The notes: generated from the sequence alone by a model not told the origin. Counted from the stretch's first letter, positions 1 to 12,344 are shown. The stretch is DNA of 64,000 nt from Plasmopara viticola (GCA_001695595.3 MBPM02000002.1:1587608-1651607); one strand, 5' to 3'. Numbers and translations: made by a program.

Positions 1-1257
1 CAACACAAAGCTCGCGTGCTGTTCATTCCCGCACTAAGTGTAAGCAAATAGAGCTACAATTTGTGTGTAAGCTCTCGTTTAAGGATGATGCAGACTACTT
101 TTAAGGCTTGATGTCGCCTGCGCTCTCTTGTGGTAAACCCTAGAAAGCGAACACTTACTATTTCAAGGCAAAATCCCTTGCCAATACCAATCTAAAAAAG
201 CTTAAAAAAGTCATGTTCCGACTTGCATAAGAAATTGCGATCACACTTTAGAGAAAGGGGATACAAGAAGACCGCATGCTCTGCAATTTGCAGCGCCTCG
301 ACATGTCTTCCTGTTGCTGTTAAATGAGTCAATGGGCATCGTATCCATTACATCATCGCATACAACGTACGCAATTTCTGAACTTTCTTTCACTAAGTGT
401 CGTGCACCCTAGTGCCAGCGACGTTGACACTTTCTTTCACTCTAACTTAGTTGTAAAAAAGAAAATTGCCTCGTTCACTGCGCGTTTTTCGAAGACAAAA
501 TGTACGTTTGGCTTACAAATGTTACGTAATAGCTTGGGCTCTTGATAGCATCAAATCCATTGTGTTACTTGATAAATAATCAATCAAGACGAACGCAAAG
601 TTGATTGCCTTCAATAGCTAGTGGTAGGATCGTGAAGTTTGAATTGGCCTATGCAAATATTATCATGTTTACAAGTCTTTAAACATTGTCAACACATCTG
701 AAGTCGATGAGCCGATACGATCTACAGCATAGAATCACGCACATTTTGCCAGAAATACGCATCACCTCGAAAGTTTGATTTGTCATCTCTAAATATTCGT
801 TTTTTAATTAAAACAATCAACAAGAGCATGTCTTTCTGTCACTCTACTCCCGAATTTAAACTTGATCGAACTAAGCCTCATAGCTTTAAATGACTTTGTA
901 CCCAGTATGAAACCTCGAGTATACATTCGCGTTGCCGGAAACTAGTTTTTTAGCAAAATCGTCGATGTAAAGCGTATTAGCTTGTCAATGCGTAGTATAC
1001 GATTACTATTCCTGTAGGGAGGATAAAGTGGGACGTTGGAATCACTTAGTATGATATTGTACGCACGACTTTCGACTTGAGGGTTATTCTGCTGGTACAA
1101 AAAGTAATGCGCTCTAGTCGTTTTTGTAATTTAATAGTCCCACTTTTTGTCACGTAGACATTTTTAATGTAACAGAATGACCATCATTCAAAGCTACAAT
1201 CTATGTTTTTTTTTTGCGTATTTCTAACCCAAATAGAAACTAAAAAGCAGACCATCA
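1..1257. other. Intergenic, no gene seen
   Basis: AT-rich sequence without a convincing coding region on either strand. The only ORF of note (324-545, +) has no recognisable domain and no supporting splice pattern. The last 100 bases should contain the promoter of the BRCT gene, but I see no clear initiator motif. Confidence 0.6.
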
Positions 1258-4200
1258 ATGGAGTCTCCGCGGCCGTCGGACCGGTGTCGGCTGTCAAACG
1301 TGTCGTTCTCACGTCCCGACAGTCCATTGCAGCAGTCCAGCGATAGCTTTGTCGAGTCTCAGCAATGTAGTGCTGATCCTAGCGCTTTCTTAGGGTTTCG
1401 CGTGCCTCTACGCACTCAAGAAATGGCAATGCAGGAGGAGAAACCGACGCATAAGCTCGTGCTTGATCTGAATGCAACGACCGGCGAAACTACGAGAGGT
1501 GGTGGCTTACAAGTCTCTTCACACAAGCCTATGAGTTTATTCGATGAGATAATTGCCGCTGATACACAGGACGACGAGAACTTGATGGTCCCAGCAGGAG
1601 ATAAAGAGGAGGAGACGGCTTCTTCAGAGAAGAATCCTCGATCAGAACCTAAAAGACGGTCTGAGAGTCCACCGTGTACGATGTTAACGTCTGTGGAGCT
1701 GGCGTGGCGTGCTCGTAGACAAGAACGTGCGAGCGAGCGAACGGAAGAGAAAGAAGACTCCGTGACCGGGTCTTCAGAATACAGTGAAGATCTAGCCCCG
1801 AGGATTTTTCAGGATCAGTCAGTAGAGGAAGTGGATATTGTAGAGGAAGCAATGCGACGTGGTGCGGAAGATGGCGAAAGGGAGACGGAGGATGAAGAGA
1901 TTGAGTGCACGCAGCCGCTCGAAGAAGTTGAAATGACTGGCAGCTACGAACGCGTAAGCGAAGGTGAAGTCGAGACTGAAGTATATCCCTATTTTGATGC
2001 AGACGACTTACCTTCGGGCACGAGTTTGTCGTTGATTGATAATGCGGACAAGACGACGAGTGAAAAGGAAGAAGTTGTACGTGATTTCTCTACCAAGAGA
2101 AAGGGGACGAAGGAGAACGAGCAGGAACGGCAAGGAACTGGTGAAGATGATGCTACAAGTAACGTGGCATCACAGGAGTTTTTGACACCGAGAGTAAACC
2201 CAAGTCACGTGGAAAATCCGGAGAATAAAAGTGCAGACGAGGATGAACCGGATGACTGTGTACCGACCCAGCCTAGTAGTAGTGGAACGAGAGGTGAAGC
2301 TCGTTTGGATTTGATCTTCCCTTTCCAACAAGCAGGTTTGCGTAATGACGATCGAGTGATGAGCTGTAATGGTGCCGAAGTTGATCCTCAGACAAAAGCG
2401 ATACGGAGCCTTGAATTCTCGTTTGCTATGCCAGAGGCACAAGAAAACGAGCCTTGTTTCAGCACAAGTCTTTCAAGTGAAAGTACACCAGCAGTTAAGA
2501 AATCAAAAGCTTTTCCGAAAGGTAACGGACCCATTCCGTTTGAGTCTTCTATAAGTCCAGTGTATCAACCTACATCATCACCAGTGAAAGACGTGGGAAT
2601 TGCTACAATTTCGTCCGATATACAAGTGACTTCCAAGAGAAGCAATGCATCGTCAAGGTTTTCGGGTGAAGCTACAGACGCGAAGAAGCAACGAACTTCA
2701 ACTCGATCCTCGAAGCAGACAACTTCGACCCCAAAATCAGACAAACGAAAGCGCGCCTTTCTTTCCCCAAACAATGACGTCTCTTTGAACGAGTCGACTT
2801 TTGACGATCCCCAGACCCCACGGCCTTTTGTCCGAGAAGGTCTTCGATCTTCCGAGTCAACTCCTCTGTCGACTCCTCATGTTCGAACTCGAGCACGGAC
2901 GTTAACACCAGTGCCGTCTCAACGTACCTATGCTTCCAGATCACGAGATCTGTTCAAGCACAAATTCGAGTTTTGCTTGACGGGTTTTGTCAAGACTGGC
3001 GAAGAAAGTCTAAAGGAGTTGATTGAAGGTCATGGAGGAAAATTTCCGGAGCGGTTGCAAGATTTTCTGTACAAAGGTAATTCTAAGGCGGTGGTGATTG
3101 CGACACCAGTATCATGGAGAAAGCGCAAGTTTATGCAAGCTGTTGCTTGTGGTATTCCCGTAGTACACACGGACTGGATTAAAGATTGTATCGAAGTGGG
3201 CGACGTGATGCCATTTGAGGGGTATCAAGTGCCCATTGGCTATTCAGTAACGACTCAAAAGTTTGAATGTTGTCCACCAAAAGAGGTCTGTTTGGTTGGA
3301 TGGAAGTGGTAGCATATAAAAGATTTGCTGACGAATGATTGTTTTTTTCGAAGCTACACATTTTTCAAGGTTACGTCTTTGGGATTGCTAGGGATAGCTC
3401 GCAAACCTCCAAGTCGGAAGCGAAAGACAAGGCTAATCTTATGGCGTTCATCTTAAAGGCTTGTGGTGCACGCGCTGTTTACGAGGTTGGTTTTGACTTT
3501 ATGATCGCTTTAAACTTGTCTGGCTTAGATTTGCATGATGTTGTGCATGCAGGATTTGTCTAGCAAGAGTAGTGTGCAAGTAGATGTGGTACTATGCGAC
3601 GAGTATACAGAAGTAGGTACAACTATTTATGCTCTTGAGCGACATCTATGCTAATATTTATTCCTTCTATTACCCTTAAAGTTATGTCGGTACTTCAATA
3701 GAAAGCACCAAGTACCTGTCAAGGACTTTCAGTGGGTCACTGAGTGCATGATCCTTCAAGTACGTTTGGTAAGATTTTTTTTTTAGCAATTATAATGTAA
3801 ATATTTTGTAGAGGATGCTGGACCCAAAGGAAGCGACATTTGAGCCACAACGCGTCGGTCGCGACAACGTCTTTGCTGCAAGCGCTGCGATCGGTGATCG
3901 TGACAAGTACGTACACTGCTGTGTCCTTTGATAGTCAGCTTGTTTGATTGATTTGTTCCGTTTGTAGCTCAACACTTAAATTATACACTGGTGAACTTGT
4001 CATGGCGGAACTACCCGGCAGCGCGTCCGATCATTATCTTCTCTTCAACGTTTGCGAAATTTTGAGTATTCATGTCAATGGCCACAAAGGCGAAGGTTCG
4101 CAATCGAAGCGTAAGGAGAACAAAGAAGGTAATGTGGTGCTACGAGTTGGTATCCTTAAACGGTACGAAAGTCTTTTCTGTTCTTGTCGGACTATCTCCT

Positions 4201-4406
4201 GATAGGGTACATGTAGTGAGCCTTACAACCCCGAGCTATCGAAGACTTCTGTGAAAGTATTAGACATCTCGTCTTCACACGTGAAGAGAAGAGTCGTAGC
4301 GATTTCAAAAGAAGATTACGGGAAGCTCAAGTATAAAGATGAAAGTGTTTTTTATTTAAAAGATGACACCAAGATTGGCCGACACGAGCATGAGTATATG
4401 ACCTAA
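1258..4406 (+). CDS. Tandem BRCT protein with C-terminal BAH-like domain
   Basis: Likely chromatin or DNA-damage-response protein of the nucleus. Seven exons fit in phase: 1258-3285, 3354-3485, 3553-3612, 3682-3759, 3812-3906, 3968-4162 and 4217-4406, giving 925 aa. Residues 1-560 are acidic, Ser/Thr/Pro-rich and low complexity, with SQ/TQ-type sites. A first BRCT domain covers about 565-670 and ends with the typical HTDWIKDCIE. A second runs across exons 2-5 and ends QWVTECMI. The last ~130 residues (from LYTGELVMAELPG) read like a BAH or BAH-like fold with a hydrophobic strand VVLRVGILKR. The layout recalls 53BP1/MDC1-type mediators, but no tudor or FHA domain is visible, so I give no symbol. 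The BRCT calls are firm; the BAH call is tentative. Confidence 0.8.
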
Positions 4407-5573
4407 TAGAAACGCTGTCAGCTTGTCCTCAGTGTACAATCAACGGGAAATTAATCATTGTCCATCGTGTTGCTAGTTACAGTTTTTTTATCACAAGCAT
4501 CTTCGTTAAGAAGCATTCGAGTTGGAATAAACAGGTAAAGCCATGGCTACGAGGGTGTCAGCGTTAGTCAAAGACACGGGAGAAGTATGTACAAGTTGTA
4601 CATACTACCTTTTGCAGGGGGTCAACGCCCATGTCGGTAAAGATTGTCTATTGCAAAGCACCACATATGCTGTAGTAGATCTAGGTGTACCTTTTGAATT
4701 GTGTGTGCTTACCTGCCAAGATATGATGCTCAGATGGGTGAGCATCATCCGGTAATAGTTGCTAAACGTCTCAGCAAGAAAGCTCCACTGGCCTCGTGAG
4801 TCTTGGAACCAAATTTGCGGCCTTTCTAGTCGTTGAAAAAGCAAGCCTCAGCAATGGTCCAGGATCCATTATATTGCATACACGTCACCTTTTAAATAGA
4901 GAAGCACAACGGTGCCGTACTGAGAAGTTTCAAGGATAAAGCCAACGACTTCTTTGAAAGCAAGCTTGTGGACAGAAAATTAGACGGTGATACCTCGTGT
5001 TAGTGTCTTTGTTTACTGCGCTGTACCGTATTCAAATCTACTCGATGCTGGTCTAGTGCTCGACAGTGCATAGTAAAGTCCGTGACTATAATTCGCTTTA
5101 AGTTTTGAAGCGAATTTAATGAAAAGTGGCCGACTAATATTGGCGTGCCTGGGCAGAACATCAAAACTTGAAAATGTTCACGGATGTCATGTCGATGACT
5201 TACCTCGAAATAGTACAAACCACTTTACTGACAATCCGTTTACGATCGAGTAAAAGTGCGTCATATCCTCTGGGAATTTGTATGGCAAGTTTTTCTATTC
5301 AAAGTGAGTGTCTAAATAAAGTTTAAGAAGGCGCCACCTTATTGTACCTGCTCCCATATCTTAAGCTCCAATGGAGAAGCTTTTACGAACGGCGCAGCTT
5401 CGATTCGAGATACACGTTCATGCGCCTCTAGATACGAAAAGACGCCAAGGGAAATCGCGTCCAGGTGCTGCATGATTTACCGACCAGTCACGAGGCGTAT
5501 AGCCAAAATGCACTTTTCTAAAATTTGTTGCCAAAAAATCACACCTATCTTTACTATGCGCAAGTCTGTTAGA
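4407..5573. other. Intergenic, possible decayed coding fragments
   Basis: No intact gene. Short open stretches on the + strand near 4543-4755 and 4740-4920 read as plausible protein but are broken by stops in every frame and match nothing I recognise. They may be relics of a lost gene between the BRCT gene and PEX19. Confidence 0.4.
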
Positions 5574-7095
5574 TTACATAATAGAGCACTGGTCTTGGCT
5601 TGGGGCACCATGAACTACAGCAACGATGATTAGTGGTTATTACTTTTGATAGAAAAAACAAGTCAATCGTAGCTCAATCCGGACTTACATGGCATACCAG
5701 CCATGCCTGGAAACATGCTGGAACCCTAGGAAAAGAAGTATATGAAAAGGCCGTCAACGACTTGGTATTGAGATATAGTAAAAGCCACTGCAAGACGAAC
5801 CATATTGGGCATGATAGGCATTCCGTCCTCGTCAAACTGCAAGCCTGTCAGAGATGATACACCACGAGTATAAGCGCTTTATGCATTTCGCAAAAATGAT
5901 CCTAAAGTGGCATTTATACCTGGCGCAAGATCCTTGACGATCTCTAAAGGAGGTTGACCAGTCTCCTGCATTTCCTGCATGAGCTCTGATAACCGAGCAT
6001 AGTTATCAGGCTCGGATTCGTATGTTGCGACGATTCGCTGGAAGAATTGATATTGTTTTCCGTATCTATGCGCATACATTCTTAGACGATGCTAGGCGAC
6101 AGAGAAAGCTTGGGAGAACAACACTTGCCTTTCATAGTCCTCTTTCGATAGCAACGATTCCTTGTCCGCTAGCCACTCCGGATACTATACACAACATCGA
6201 GGCAAAGAAAGCTCAGAGCAGTACCACACATGCTCAACCTCAGCTCAGCCTACTCGCTCGCAGATTTGCTTCATGGGATCATACATCACATCTTTTGACA
6301 AGAGTTGCTCCATCATTCCATCCATCAAGTCATGAAAATCGCCCTTCAAAAAAAGGAGCCCAACATACACCATTTGTCAATTTATCGTCCAATTTCTCAA
6401 GTAACCTGTCTCCCGCACCTTGTCCCCCATCTCTTCAAACTTCTTCATCATCTCAGCCATCATATCTTCCCCCATAGCTTCTACCTGTGCCGTACCCAAA
6501 CCTTCCACATCTTCTGCTGCTTTTGCCATATTTTGCAGTGTCTTGGCCACCCCAGCATGCACGTCATCCGTCTCATCTGGCAAGTCTTCGGTTTTCAACG
6601 AACCCAAAAGCTGTTCAATATTTTTCGTGTCCGCTGTATGAAAATGCACAAATAATCATCCAAACCAGTCCAAGAATTCTTGGTTTTACTGGCTTTTACA
6701 TTACCATCTGTGCCTAACTCGCGAAAAGCCTGCTCCAACACTTTCTGAAACTCGGGGTTCTGTGCGTCTTCAAGAAACTTTTCCATATTCTACACAGAGA
6801 GATAAAATTCATCACTTCTGCACCTCAGATTTATCGTTTCCCCCTCATACCTCCTGTATCTTAAAATCTCCACTGTCCTGCGTCGCTGCGGAAGTGGCGG
6901 CGGCCTCCTTTACGACACTTGACAATTCTGAGGCGTTTACTTCATTCGTAAAGTCATCCAGTGCATCTGGTTGCAGCAAAAACGAGAGCTAATTAGGGTG
7001 CGCTTGCGTGAATGCAAATAGTGGAGGCGCTCACCGTCGAGAAGGTCGTCCAGGTCGACCTCTTCCTGAGTCTTTGGCTCGTTCTTAATACTCAT
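5574..7095 (-). CDS. PEX19: Peroxisomal biogenesis factor 19 (PEX19)
   Basis: Cytosolic chaperone and import receptor for peroxisomal membrane proteins, docking on PEX3. Ten exons join in phase: 7095-7035, 6966-6851, 6789-6705, 6633-6419, 6343-6254, 6184-6129, 6065-5920, 5844-5801, 5725-5689 and 5614-5574, for 296 aa (human 299). The N-terminus carries the acidic DLDDLLDDALDDF PEX3-binding region. The C-terminal helical domain contains MDGMMEQLLSKDVMYDPMK, YPEWLADKE and PPLEIVKDLAPGL. The last three exons (44, 37 and 41 nt) end in CSIM, a CaaX farnesylation box as in known PEX19. The intron at 6066-6128 is GC-AG (AG|GCAAGT). A simpler reading stops at 5879 and loses the CaaX box; the PGL join and CSIM ending make the longer model far more likely. 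Confidence 0.93.
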
Positions 7096-9240
7096 CGTCT
7101 GGTGCGAGTACTGATTTTGCAAAATTGAACGAGATATTTTGCCGCATCCAATAATTAAAAAAAACAAAAACCATCAAGGGGCCTTAGCATAGCATTTAGC
7201 TTTAAAATTTTAGCATTTAGAAGTCACTATTTGCCGCTGGAGAGAATATTACTAGTAAGAGGTTCTTTGTATCTTTTAAGAATAGTACCTATCTTATAAA
7301 TAGTACACAGAAAATGCTAAGCGGATTGTCAAATGCGATGGCAGCCGAAACGAAGATGGCTACTTTCACGTTAGATTGTTGCATGAGTATATTGATTTTT
7401 TATAGATCAGTCAAGTCTAAGGCACTGGCACTAGCGCGGGCTGCTGGTAGCTTTCCAAATATATGGTATCGTATTCCGAATCTCTCATTACACGATAAGG
7501 CTTTTTCGGGCAGCGAGGCTTCAATTATCACGTGTGGGCTAGCAGTGCCGTTTTTTTTTTGTGTGCAATGTATAAGACTGACTACCCACTTGAGCAGTAA
7601 GAGTAGAGCATTACGAAAGCAGAATACCACATTCTTTTGGCAACAGTAATGGACACGTATTAGTAGCAAGATCGCGATTCGCGTATCACTATCTGCAAGG
7701 AGCGTGCGACTCAAGTACCTAGCGTCATTGTGACCGCTACCTTCTCGTCATTGACTGCACGGATTGGGATCTGCAACGTTATTGTGGCGATTGTCTTGCC
7801 TATACATTTAGTAATGCTGACGCAATTGTTTGATACTGCTCGCATCGTGTAGATCGAAATTTCTATTCTTACTACTATTGTCACGTTGGTAATATTTCTT
7901 TTTATATAAACTATTCGTGCTCATTAAACTCTCTCCGACGACACAAATGCGGGAGAGAAGCTTAAAGAGTAGAACATTAGCAATCGAAACAGGAAAGCAC
8001 GGCCTTTAAACGCCGCACGCTGACCTTGTGGGTGAGGAGATATTCGCGGATAGTAACGATGGGTGCCGAGACGAACATAAAATGCAGGAATACTTCGCAG
8101 GATTAGAATATGTACGAAAAGACATTGATTGGAGGAGCGACCCCTGAGTGTATCTGTATAAAAACTTGATTTTTAATAGGTAATTTTTAAACGGTTTTGG
8201 TGATTACGCTCAATATTAGCCTTGTCGATCCAAATATCCATGCTTATTCGAATTCGAGCCATTCTTTTGTCTTCGGATGAATTCTAGAATATTGTCCAAC
8301 GAATGCGGAACGACGGTATCTTAAGTTTAAGCCGTAATCAAAGTGTTAACTTACGTTCACTTTACAAGTTAAGAGGACGCGCAGTTGCGCTTTCGGTATC
8401 CGCTAATCCGAGGCTGCAGCACGAGCTCTTGCGTTGCGTTACTGCTTGATACATGTACAGTATGCAAAGTAGAAGACTTTCGCAGCTGAGAATGCAGTTT
8501 AGTACGGTATAAATTATAAGAATGCGCGCAGATGTCCTGTTCAAGCATCTCTATCTCATCTGGTTGCCTTACGAGGTATAAGGAAACTGATCCGAAGGAC
8601 AGAACTCGCTCGTCCTGTTGTCATATTCACGATGGTGAATCCTTGTGAGGCTGTTGAATGCTACCGTAACAAGTCTTTATCAAGTACGAAGCTCGTCGAC
8701 GTGGCACATATGCACGCGTGTCTCATCCAATCGGAGTTGACTCTCTGAGCACAGCTAGAAAGTCCAGTTAAGCTTGGCGTCTAGCAAACACAGATACACA
8801 ATAGATACAAAATCTTAGCGGAGTAACTCAGTGTGAGCGCAACAAGCGTGCCTTCAGCGCTCGAGTACTACAGAAGCTTGTCGAATGATGTCGCTGGCCA
8901 ATACTGGTATGGCTATTAGGATCGACTCGGGAATTCCGTCCACATTGACATTGATACTAGAATTTTGCGTCAAAGGTTAGAGCACTTGATCCGTAGACTT
9001 GAATTGAAAACGGGCTGTTCTTGATACATATATACCTTGAGCACAAAATCTACCAGATCGAACGCATTTTTGGTCTCATTCGTCAAGTTTTTCAACATTT
9101 TACCTTTCGCACGTACTTTGTGACCCCAGTGCCAACAACAACGGCAAAACGATTGCAAATATCCAGGAAACCCTTACCACTATGTTTAGGAAGCTGCCGC
9201 AGAAGCGCCGTGGGACATTCGGGCTGTGGCATGTCGCTTG
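7096..9240. other. Intergenic, no gene supported
   Basis: About 2.1 kb between the PEX19 start and the MSP gene. ORFs at 7314-7649 (+) and 7400-7714 (-) overlap each other antisense and show no domain. No tRNA, repeat array or mobile element was recognised. Confidence 0.5.
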
Positions 9241-9264
9241 CATGATGATGCATGATGATGCATG
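9241..9264 (+). repeat. Short tandem repeat, 10-bp unit
   Basis: The unit catgatgatg occurs twice in succession and is followed by a partial copy. It lies upstream of the MSP gene and supplies a spurious in-frame ATG at 9262. Confidence 0.85.
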
Positions 9265-9363
9265 TTCGAGATGTGTACAACAAGCTTTGCTTTTTGGCTC
9301 ATCAGATTCACGAGGGTTTACGCCACCATACCAGCAAAAGATCATTTGCAAACTAACCCAAGG

Positions 9364-11028
9364 ATGATCACGGCATCCGTAGACGTGGACTCGAATTTGC
9401 TGCTGGAGCCATCAAATGAGCTTTGGTTCCCACATCCGCTGTCGGGGCAGCGGTCGCAATGTATTCTCACACTCACCAATTTGTCGCCAGTGCACGGCGT
9501 GCTTTTTCGCATGCGGACGCGTGATCCGAATGCATTTGCAGTGCGTCCAACGCATGGCCTTGTGCAACCTGGAACGAGCTTTCAAGTTACAATCATTGCA
9601 ACTAAACAAGTTTGTGAACATCTACTTGCCAACGACCCGCACGATCTGTCCATCTACGAGTCGTCTGAGTTATTTCTTGTTCAGAGTTTGGAAGTAGGCG
9701 ACAAGTTGCGGCATTTGACCTACCACGATTTGCAAGCCACCACATTGCTACGTACGATTTGGAAACAAGTGCCAAAGGAATCTATTGCAGAGAAGAAAAT
9801 GTTTTGTCGATTCATGGAGTCGACTCCAGAGGTCACGCAAGACGAAAAGATGTTATCTCAAAGTACGGACAGCACCGACACGTTCTCGAAAACGTTTCTT
9901 TGCACTCACGGTGTGCAAAGCAGCTTGAGAAGCATGGCGCTACCCAATTTTGGTGGAAGTACCTTTCCCAACTTGTCTCTTAGCAGCCACTACACTTCGT
10001 TCGAAGAAATGAGAGGAGAGGATTCCCACAGCCGAGATTCGCTCGACAGTCAAGCCAGCATTCATACAACAGCTGACTGTTCAACGTCAATGGATTCAAA
10101 GGTATTGGCATCAATGAACAATGCTTTTTTAGTTGACTCTTATATCGAAGACGGGAGAGCAGAGGCGGAGATGTCATCTCGATTGACTTCAAGTACTAGA
10201 CAACGTTACACAGTGCCTACCAGTTTCGATGATGGCGTTATGGCTGTCAATGACACGATGATATCTGCGCTCTCTACGGACCCTCCACCAAGTGAATATG
10301 CTCAGGTGCTAAGTCCACCTCTCTATCGTATCCAGCCGAGTGACGTGCTTTCATTTGACGTAAAACCTGCGCCACATTTTTGGGGCAGTACTTCATTCTC
10401 TATCGTAAACGAAAGTCAAAATGACTGCCTCATCTTCAAGGTGCGCACATCAAATCAGTCGGGTTACATCGTCAAGCCAAGTCGAGGTGTTTTGTCGACT
10501 ACGAGTGCTCAGAAAGTGGTCGTGTCCCTTTGTGCGCCGCATATTGATACAATATTCGATCCCGCCGAACGTCAAGCCAAGGATGGATTTATTGTTGAAG
10601 TCGCCAATATTTCGCGGGATAAATGTGTTGAGTTGAAGGAAATGACCGAGCAGAGACGCAAGAGCGAAATAACCTCGTTGTGGTCGTTTGTGTCTCAAGA
10701 CGAGCGGCGGTCGTCTAAACTCTCTGTGCAGTTCAAGGCAGAATATGGCCATGGCATCAGTGGTACGAACAGTTCGGAAGACGTATCTACCTCCTCATCG
10801 ACGGGCGAGTCGTATGACGGTGAAGGGAAGTCAACAGGAAAGTGCACCATTTCGGAGTTGGACATGTCTGCCTTGATGACCACACGCACTCCCGACTTGA
10901 AATGCAAAGACGGAATGGATAATGTGGCTGAGACTCTAGCTAGAAAGGGCTCGGGTATGTTCGTCACTTCTTTCAATCGGATCGACACCTTCGATGTTCC
11001 GAACCCCAATTTTTCGCTCTATGTCTAA
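9364..11028 (+). CDS. Protein with two MSP (major sperm protein/VAP-like) domains
   Basis: Single-exon reading frame of 554 aa. Residues ~10-130 form an MSP-type beta sandwich (LLLEPSNELWFPHPLSGQ, then LTLTNLSPVHGVLFRMRT). A second one lies at about 320-470 (YRIQPSDVLSFDVKP, FSIVNESQNDCLIFKVRTS, VKPSRGVL). A Ser/Thr-rich linker of ~190 residues separates them and a Ser/Gly-rich tail follows. VAP-family MSP domains bind FFAT motifs at ER contact sites, but there is no C-terminal membrane anchor here, so the protein is more likely soluble. I chose the ATG at 9364 (MITASVDVDS) because the frame-extending ATG at 9262 sits in a tandem repeat and adds residues unlike the family. The exact binding role is unknown. 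Confidence 0.8.
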   Translation: MITASVDVDSNLLLEPSNELWFPHPLSGQRSQCILTLTNLSPVHGVLFRMRTRDPNAFAVRPTHGLVQPGTSFQVTIIATKQVCEHLLANDPHDLSIYESSELFLVQSLEVGDKLRHLTYHDLQATTLLRTIWKQVPKESIAEKKMFCRFMESTPEVTQDEKMLSQSTDSTDTFSKTFLCTHGVQSSLRSMALPNFGGSTFPNLSLSSHYTSFEEMRGEDSHSRDSLDSQASIHTTADCSTSMDSKVLASMNNAFLVDSYIEDGRAEAEMSSRLTSSTRQRYTVPTSFDDGVMAVNDTMISALSTDPPPSEYAQVLSPPLYRIQPSDVLSFDVKPAPHFWGSTSFSIVNESQNDCLIFKVRTSNQSGYIVKPSRGVLSTTSAQKVVVSLCAPHIDTIFDPAERQAKDGFIVEVANISRDKCVELKEMTEQRRKSEITSLWSFVSQDERRSSKLSVQFKAEYGHGISGTNSSEDVSTSSSTGESYDGEGKSTGKCTISELDMSALMTTRTPDLKCKDGMDNVAETLARKGSGMFVTSFNRIDTFDVPNPNFSLYV

Positions 11029-11603
11029 TACGCAGCCCACTCGATGCTCGTTGTGCAGTTGAAAAGTATTGGTGTGGTGACTACCGAGGGATCGATAGAC
11101 TGCGAAATGATTCCAAAATGTGTAAATATCATACGGATGATATTGTACTGCCAGCGAGTGCCATAAGCGATTCGCAAAACGCTTTGTATATGAATCTAGA
11201 TTTACATGTCATTCAAGACGATCTCGCGAAATCTTCAACAGTGTCATTGTTACCGGTGTGGAGAGACATCTAACCGTGATATGTTATGGACGGGGTACGT
11301 TTTCGTGAAGTTTGTTTTCTTAAAGCTTAATAAAAAAACGTTTTCTGTACATTAAGTAGTACTTCCGTGGGTATCAGGAAATGATACGCTTGCGTTACTT
11401 GTAGTTAGCTAAAGTGGTCATGTGTACCCCCCCCAAACAAAGAGGATAATTAATTCCGTGGTGCAGATCATTTCACGCAGTAATAACCCGAGCGCGACCC
11501 GAGCAGTAGGGTATTCTAGATTTACTATAATTGCAAGCGTTATTTAGTAGTTACGCGAGATTAACGCTGCGATTAACCTGGTGTGCGCTACCTACTACTA
11601 CTA
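11029..11603. other. Intergenic
   Basis: Convergent space between the MSP gene and the START gene. It contains an AT-rich stretch with aataaaaa near 11328 that may serve as a polyadenylation region, and a run of C near 11427. A short TAC/TAG trinucleotide tract overlaps the end of the START gene (about 11592-11607). Confidence 0.5.
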
Positions 11604-12344
11604 CTACTTTTTTCCCGTCACAATGGTCTCTAAATTTGCCAGGACCTTAACTGTCGAGGACGTACCCAGCATGTTGATGATGCCAGGTGGGATGAAACCG
11701 GCCAAATCCGCGTGGGCGACGAGCGTCACGATGCAATACACGCTGCCATCGCTCTCCTTGCACTCTTGGATGATGTAGCCCGAGATGTAATTGTGAGCAC
11801 GCACGTAGCCGTCAAGTGGAGGTACGTCTGCTAGATTCACCGAGCGCGTAGCAATAACAATGCGACCGTCCTTGAGTGTGGTAGCGTATGTGATCCCCAA
11901 GAATTCGCGGCCGTGGATGGGAAACTGCCCCTTGCTGGTAATTTGGCGTAGCGCTAGTCGGTTGGAATCGCCAATGGTGCGCAAGGTCACAACGCCCTCC
12001 ATCATTTCGTCTAGCTCGAGCGTGCGGTTCGGGTCCAACAATACCCGCTCGATCAAATGCTTGTCAGCATTAATGCGGCGCGCGGCACGGAAAGGACACC
12101 ACTCGCAATCTTTTACTGCACCACGCCATACCTTAATGCTATCCGTATCGTCCACAAGTTCCCACGTTGTCACCTTGTCATCGCCCGAGTGGCGGTCAAG
12201 CAAAATCCGCACGTTTTCCTTTCCATAAGCCTCAAAGTCGACATCGTCAGTCTTTGCGAACAAGGGACCCTCAAATTTCTTCTCCTGCTCCTCTGACGCT
12301 CGTGTCTCTCCGTGTTTCTCTCCGTGCTTGAATAGGAAGTTCAT
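11604..12344 (-). CDS. START-domain lipid-binding protein
   Basis: Intronless, 246 aa from the ATG at 12344 (MNFLFKHGEKHGE). Almost the whole protein is a START domain: TTWELVDDTDSIKVWRGAVKD near residue 50, then NRTLELDEMMEGVVTLRTI, FPIHGREFLGITYATT and the closing helix FIPPGIINMLGTSSTVKVL. START domains carry a lipid (sterol, phospholipid or ceramide) in a hydrophobic tunnel; the ligand cannot be read from sequence. No signal peptide or membrane helix is seen, so it is probably cytosolic. An in-frame ATG at 12485 would add 47 residues with no START character. It is convergent with the MSP gene. Confidence 0.9.
   Translation of the reverse strand: MNFLFKHGEKHGETRASEEQEKKFEGPLFAKTDDVDFEAYGKENVRILLDRHSGDDKVTTWELVDDTDSIKVWRGAVKDCEWCPFRAARRINADKHLIERVLLDPNRTLELDEMMEGVVTLRTIGDSNRLALRQITSKGQFPIHGREFLGITYATTLKDGRIVIATRSVNLADVPPLDGYVRAHNYISGYIIQECKESDGSVYCIVTLVAHADLAGFIPPGIINMLGTSSTVKVLANLETIVTGKK

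Noticed and set aside
6022..6717. Several overlapping plus-strand ORFs (up to 151 codons)
   Set aside because: They lie antisense to PEX19 exons and introns; the minus strand carries clear PEX19 motifs.
9262..9363. Upstream in-frame ATG extending the MSP protein by 34 residues
   Set aside because: The ATG is inside a 10-bp tandem repeat and the added residues have no family support.
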